From Clostridia bacterium (lineage in GTDB: Bacteria; Bacillota; Clostridia; TANB77; UBA1234), in NCBI GenBank assembly GCA_017462965.1, contig JAFTQC010000022.1, forward strand, positions 160,242 through 214,093: DNA of 53,852 bases. Reading direction: 5' to 3'. Both the position numbers and the translations under genes were made by a program. Of this stretch, positions 50,542 through 53,852 are shown in pieces; the stretch's first letter is position 1; each line of letters opens with the position of its first letter. Under the pieces are notes generated by a model, which worked only from the letters and a program-made list of their open reading frames with translations, was not told where the DNA came from and searched no databases.

Positions 50542-51589
50542 TGAACTAAAGCAACTTGTTTGTAAGTTGCAAGAAGAGCTTTCACTAAGTTTAGCGGAGT
50601 ATGAATATTTAATTGAAAATCGAACTAGTGAAATTGCTGAATATTTAGCAAGTAAAGCTGTGGAAGTTAAAAAAAATATATATAGTAATGCGATTTATAT
50701 CCGTGGATTGATTGAAATTAGTAATATTTGCAAGAATGATTGTTTTTATTGTGGCATCAGAAGAAGCAATAAAAATTGTGATAGATATAGAATTACAAAA
50801 GAAGAAATTATGGAATGTGTAAGAGAAGGTTATAATTTAGGTTTTAGAACTTTTGTACTTCAAGGTGGAGAAGATTCTTATTACACGGATGAGATTTTGT
50901 GTGACATTATATGTTGCATAAAAAAAGAATTTTCTGATGTTGCTGTAACTTTATCTCTTGGTGAAAGAAGCAAAGAAAGTTATAAAAAATTATTTGATGC
51001 AGGTGCTGATAGATATTTGCTAAGACACGAAACTGCGAATGAAGAACATTATAAAAAGTTACACCCAGAAGAAATGTCTTTTAAAAATCGAATCGAGTGT
51101 CTTCATAATTTGAAAGAAATTGGTTATCAAGTGGGTTGTGGTTTTATGGTTGGTTCGCCGTATCAAACTAATAAAACGCTTGCAAAAGATTTGAAGTTTA
51201 TTGAAAAATTTAAACCTGATATGGTTGGGATAGGTCCGTTTGTTCCTCACAAAGCTACAAAGTTTGCAAATGAAGGGGCTGGAACGGTTGAGCTTACATG
51301 TTTTCTTTTATCAATTATTAGACTTATTCATCCAAGTGTTTTGTTACCTGCTACAACCGCACTTGGAACAATTGATTCAAGTGGAAGAGAAAAAGGGATT
51401 TTGGCGGGTGCGAATGTTGTGATGCCAAATCTTTCACCAATATCAGTTAGAAAAAAATATGAATTATATGATAATAAACTTTGCACGGATGCAGAATCTG
51501 CACAAAACAAAAAAGAGCTAGAAGAGAAAATGAAAAAAATTGGTTATGAAATAGTTGTTGACCGTGGAGATATAAGAAAGGAGTTTTAA
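50534..51589 (+). CDS. hydE: [FeFe]-hydrogenase maturase HydE (radical SAM)
   Basis: HydE is a radical SAM enzyme that acts on the HydG product on the way to the H-cluster 2Fe subcluster. In 351 residues, the [4Fe-4S]/SAM motif is Cys66-x3-Cys70-x2-Cys73 in NICKNDCFYC. LQGGEDSYYT, RYLLRHETANEEHY and GFMVGSPYQTNKTLA are typical HydE/BioB-like segments, with the barrel closing near ALGTIDSSGREKGILAGANVVMPN (split over about 279-302). There is no clear ribosome binding site; the start lies inside the preceding gene, so translation is probably coupled. Confidence 0.95.
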   Translation: MNNELKQLVCKLQEELSLSLAEYEYLIENRTSEIAEYLASKAVEVKKNIYSNAIYIRGLIEISNICKNDCFYCGIRRSNKNCDRYRITKEEIMECVREGYNLGFRTFVLQGGEDSYYTDEILCDIICCIKKEFSDVAVTLSLGERSKESYKKLFDAGADRYLLRHETANEEHYKKLHPEEMSFKNRIECLHNLKEIGYQVGCGFMVGSPYQTNKTLAKDLKFIEKFKPDMVGIGPFVPHKATKFANEGAGTVELTCFLLSIIRLIHPSVLLPATTALGTIDSSGREKGILAGANVVMPNLSPISVRKKYELYDNKLCTDAESAQNKKELEEKMKKIGYEIVVDRGDIRKEF

Positions 51590-51591
51590 AA

Positions 51592-53040
51592 ATGGCAGTT
51601 TATAATCCAAAATCTTTGAAAGCAGAGGAGTTTATCAACAATGAAGAAATTTTAGAAACTCTTGAGTATGCTGAAGAAAATAAAAATAATGTTGAGTTGA
51701 TAGATGAAATTTTAGAAAAAGCAAGACCTAAAAAAACAGAGAAAGGTTTTAGATGTGAAGGTCTTTCGCATAGAGAAGCTTCGGTTTTGCTTGCATGTGA
51801 AATTCCTGAGAAGATAGAAGAAATTTATAAGATAGCTGAAGAAATTAAGCTTGCTTTTTATGGTAATAGAATTGTTATGTTTGCTCCACTTTATTTGTCA
51901 AATTATTGCGTGAATGGTTGTGTGTACTGTCCATATCATTTGAAAAATAAACATATTGCAAGAAAGAAACTTACGCAGGAAGAAGTTAAAAATGAAGTTA
52001 TTGCGCTTCAAGATATGGGGCATAAACGTTTAGCAATTGAGGCTGGCGAAGATCCTGTTAATAATCCAATTGAATATATTTTAGAATGTATTAAAACAAT
52101 TTACAGTGTTAATCATAAAAATGGTGCGATAAGAAGGGTTAATGTAAATATTGCAGCTACAACAGTTGAAAATTATCGTCTTTTAAAAGAAGCTGGAATT
52201 GGTACGTATATTTTGTTTCAAGAAACTTACCATAAACAAAGTTATTTAGAGCTTCATCCAACTGGTCCAAAGCATGATTATGATTATCATACTGAAGCGA
52301 TGGACAGAGCGATGGAAGGCGGAATTGATGATGTAGGTCTTGGTGTTCTTTTTGGTCTTGAAATGTATAAATATGAATTTGCTGGGCTTTTGATGCATGC
52401 TGAACATTTGGAAGCTGTGCATGGTGTAGGCCCTCATACGATTAGCGTTCCAAGAATAAAACATGCTGATGACATTGATCCTACTGCATTTGATAATTCT
52501 ATTTCTGATGAGATATTTGCTAAAATCACAGCGTGCATTCGTTTAGCAGTTCCTTACACAGGAATGATTATTTCAACAAGAGAATCTGAAGAGGTTAGAG
52601 GAAAACTTTTGCACCTTGGAATTTCGCAAGTAAGTGGTGCATCGCGTACTTCGGTTGGTGGATACACAGAGGAAGAACGTCCGCACGACACTGAACAATT
52701 TGATGTATCAGATCAAAGAACTTTGGATGAGGTTGTACGTTGGCTTATGGAAAATAATCATATTCCTTCATTTTGCACGGCGTGCTATCGCGAGGGAAGA
52801 ACGGGTGATAGATTTATGAGTCTTTGCAAAAGTGGACAAATAATAAATTGTTGTCATCCAAATGCATTAATGACACTTGCAGAATATTTGGTGGATTATG
52901 CTTCAGAGGAAACAAAGAAAATTGGTTTTGAACTTATAGAAAAAGAGCTTCAAAAAATTACAAATGAAAAAGTTAAATCGATTGCTACGCAAAATATTAA
53001 AGATATCAAGTCTTCAAATCGTAGAGATTTTCGTTTTTAA
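51592..53040 (+). CDS. hydG: [FeFe]-hydrogenase maturase HydG (tyrosine lyase)
   Basis: HydG cleaves tyrosine by radical chemistry to give the CO and CN ligands of the H-cluster. The 482 residues have the N-terminal radical SAM motif Cys106-x3-Cys110-x2-Cys113 (NYCVNGCVYC) and the HydG-specific C-terminal motif CX2CX22C: Cys395, Cys398 and Cys421 (FCTACYREGRTGDRF ... NCC). The latter binds the auxiliary cluster with the dangler iron, which separates HydG from ThiH. It starts 2 bases after the hydE stop, behind AAGGAG. Confidence 0.97.
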   Translation: MAVYNPKSLKAEEFINNEEILETLEYAEENKNNVELIDEILEKARPKKTEKGFRCEGLSHREASVLLACEIPEKIEEIYKIAEEIKLAFYGNRIVMFAPLYLSNYCVNGCVYCPYHLKNKHIARKKLTQEEVKNEVIALQDMGHKRLAIEAGEDPVNNPIEYILECIKTIYSVNHKNGAIRRVNVNIAATTVENYRLLKEAGIGTYILFQETYHKQSYLELHPTGPKHDYDYHTEAMDRAMEGGIDDVGLGVLFGLEMYKYEFAGLLMHAEHLEAVHGVGPHTISVPRIKHADDIDPTAFDNSISDEIFAKITACIRLAVPYTGMIISTRESEEVRGKLLHLGISQVSGASRTSVGGYTEEERPHDTEQFDVSDQRTLDEVVRWLMENNHIPSFCTACYREGRTGDRFMSLCKSGQIINCCHPNALMTLAEYLVDYASEETKKIGFELIEKELQKITNEKVKSIATQNIKDIKSSNRRDFRF

Positions 53041-53052
53041 GGAGTGAGGGTG

Positions 53053-53852
53053 ATGGGATTAAATAATACGGTATCTGCTGAAAGGATTCATATTGGAATC
53101 TTTGGCTCAAGAAATGCTGGGAAATCTAGTATTATAAATGCAATAACAAATCAAAATATTGCTATAGTTTCAGATACGCCAGGAACGACAACTGATCCTG
53201 TGAAAAAGGCAATGGAACTTTTGCCACTTGGACCAGTTGTAATAATTGATACGCCTGGTATTGACGACACAGGTGAACTTGGGGAAATGCGTGTAAAAAA
53301 AGCTAGGCAAGTGTTAAATTATGCAGATATTGCGATATTAGTTGTTGATGCAACTATTGGCATAGATGATAAAGATACGATGCTTGTGGAATTGTTTAAT
53401 AAAAAGAATATACCATATTTGATTGTGTATAATAAATCGGATTTGCTTGATAATGTGCCTAATGATACAAATGAAGCTATTTATGTGAGCGCTAAAACTA
53501 AAGAAAATATTGAGTTATTAAAAGAAAGAATTGCAAATATTAGTGTGAAAAATGAAAATAAAAAAATTTTGTCAGACATTGTTTCAAAAGGAGATATGGT
53601 AGTGCTCGTAATTCCAATAGATAGTTCGGCACCTAAGGAAAGAATCATATTGCCACAACAACAAACAATACGAGAACTTCTGGAAGTGGGAGCAACAATC
53701 ATAATTTCAGGTGATGATAATTTAAGAGAAACATTAGATAAACTTTCGGTAAAGCCAAAACTCGTAATCACTGATTCTCAAGTGTTTGGAAAGGTTAATA
53801 AAATCGTACCAGAAGATGTTATGCTTACGTCATTTTCGATATTGTTTGCAAG
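53053..53852 (+). CDS. hydF: [FeFe]-hydrogenase maturation GTPase HydF (5' part)
   Basis: HydF is the GTPase scaffold that assembles the 2Fe subcluster and hands it to the hydrogenase. The open frame runs from the ATG at 53053 through the window end with no stop, giving about 266 residues. The G domain shows G1 GSRNAGKSS (residues 18-26), SDTPGTTTDPV (G2 region), DTPGID (G3) and NKSD (G4). From about residue 175 the dimerisation domain begins (MVVLVIPIDSSAPKERIILPQQQ, split). The C-terminal cluster-binding Cys residues lie outside the window. It is 12 bases after hydG. Confidence 0.93.
   Translation, partial: MGLNNTVSAERIHIGIFGSRNAGKSSIINAITNQNIAIVSDTPGTTTDPVKKAMELLPLGPVVIIDTPGIDDTGELGEMRVKKARQVLNYADIAILVVDATIGIDDKDTMLVELFNKKNIPYLIVYNKSDLLDNVPNDTNEAIYVSAKTKENIELLKERIANISVKNENKKILSDIVSKGDMVVLVIPIDSSAPKERIILPQQQTIRELLEVGATIIISGDDNLRETLDKLSVKPKLVITDSQVFGKVNKIVPEDVMLTSFSILFA

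Overview
The window reads as the chromosome of a low-G+C, strictly anaerobic Bacillota of the Clostridia type. The evidence is AT-rich coding, strong AGGAGG ribosome binding sites, frequent GTG/TTG starts, the ylxM-ffh-rpsP-khpA-rimM-trmD-rplS and rimP-nusA-rnpM-ylxQ-infB-rbfA-nrnA-truB gene orders, and a [FeFe]-hydrogenase maturation operon (hydE-hydG-hydF). I see no rRNA, tRNA, CRISPR array, prophage or transposase gene.

Layout. 1-1.4 kb: the end of an unknown gene and two orphan genes. 1.5-5.4 kb: SRP/ribosome/tRNA-methylation operon with a consensus promoter and a strong terminator. 5.5-11.2 kb: a secreted cell-wall hydrolase, a DUF4406-like protein, rbgA and mrnC, then a PstS-like binding protein and a YARHG-domain surface protein. 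11.5-21 kb: an orphan gene of higher G+C, the translation/transcription-factor operon from rimP to truB, and a RlmD-type rRNA methyltransferase. 21-30.7 kb: a defence island in one apparent operon: Fic protein, HsdM, HsdS, a DUF4393/Abi-alpha-like protein, HsdR, and a KwaB-like/KwaA-like (Kiwa) pair. 30.7-37.3 kb: CinA-C, a membrane rhodanese, two minus-strand envelope proteins, and a 1243-residue helicase with a C-terminal Vsr-like nuclease. 37.4-44 kb: an orphan gene of higher G+C, then an apparent operon of a kinase-fold protein, a repeat-plus-transglutaminase protein, a small protein, a glutathionylspermidine-synthetase-like ATP-grasp enzyme, an unknown protein and a homospermidine-synthase-like enzyme. 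44.2-50 kb: a DUF2207 membrane protein with a frameshifted Gly-rich tail, a GT4 glycosyltransferase, a frameshifted flippase and a histidine phosphatase. 50.1-53.85 kb: a structured leader and the hydrogenase-maturation operon, with hydF cut by the window end.

Two things run across the whole window. The first is a family of palindromes built from GGGACGYCCC / GGACAAA...TTTGTCC cores, sitting between genes. Two of them (11.2 kb and 44.1 kb) are very long hairpins with 67- and 74-bp arms and a related 35-nt loop. The second is a set of four short genes with visibly higher G+C than their neighbours (11.5, 31.7, 37.4 and 49.5 kb). They lie next to these palindromes or to terminators and have their own consensus-like promoters.

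The most promising less-described systems are the composite Fic/type I R-M/Abi-alpha/Kiwa operon with a possible operator, the putative polyamine-conjugation operon, the giant twin hairpins, and the terminator-bearing leader of the hydrogenase-maturation operon. All functional assignments rest on motif and family recognition by eye. No database search was run.
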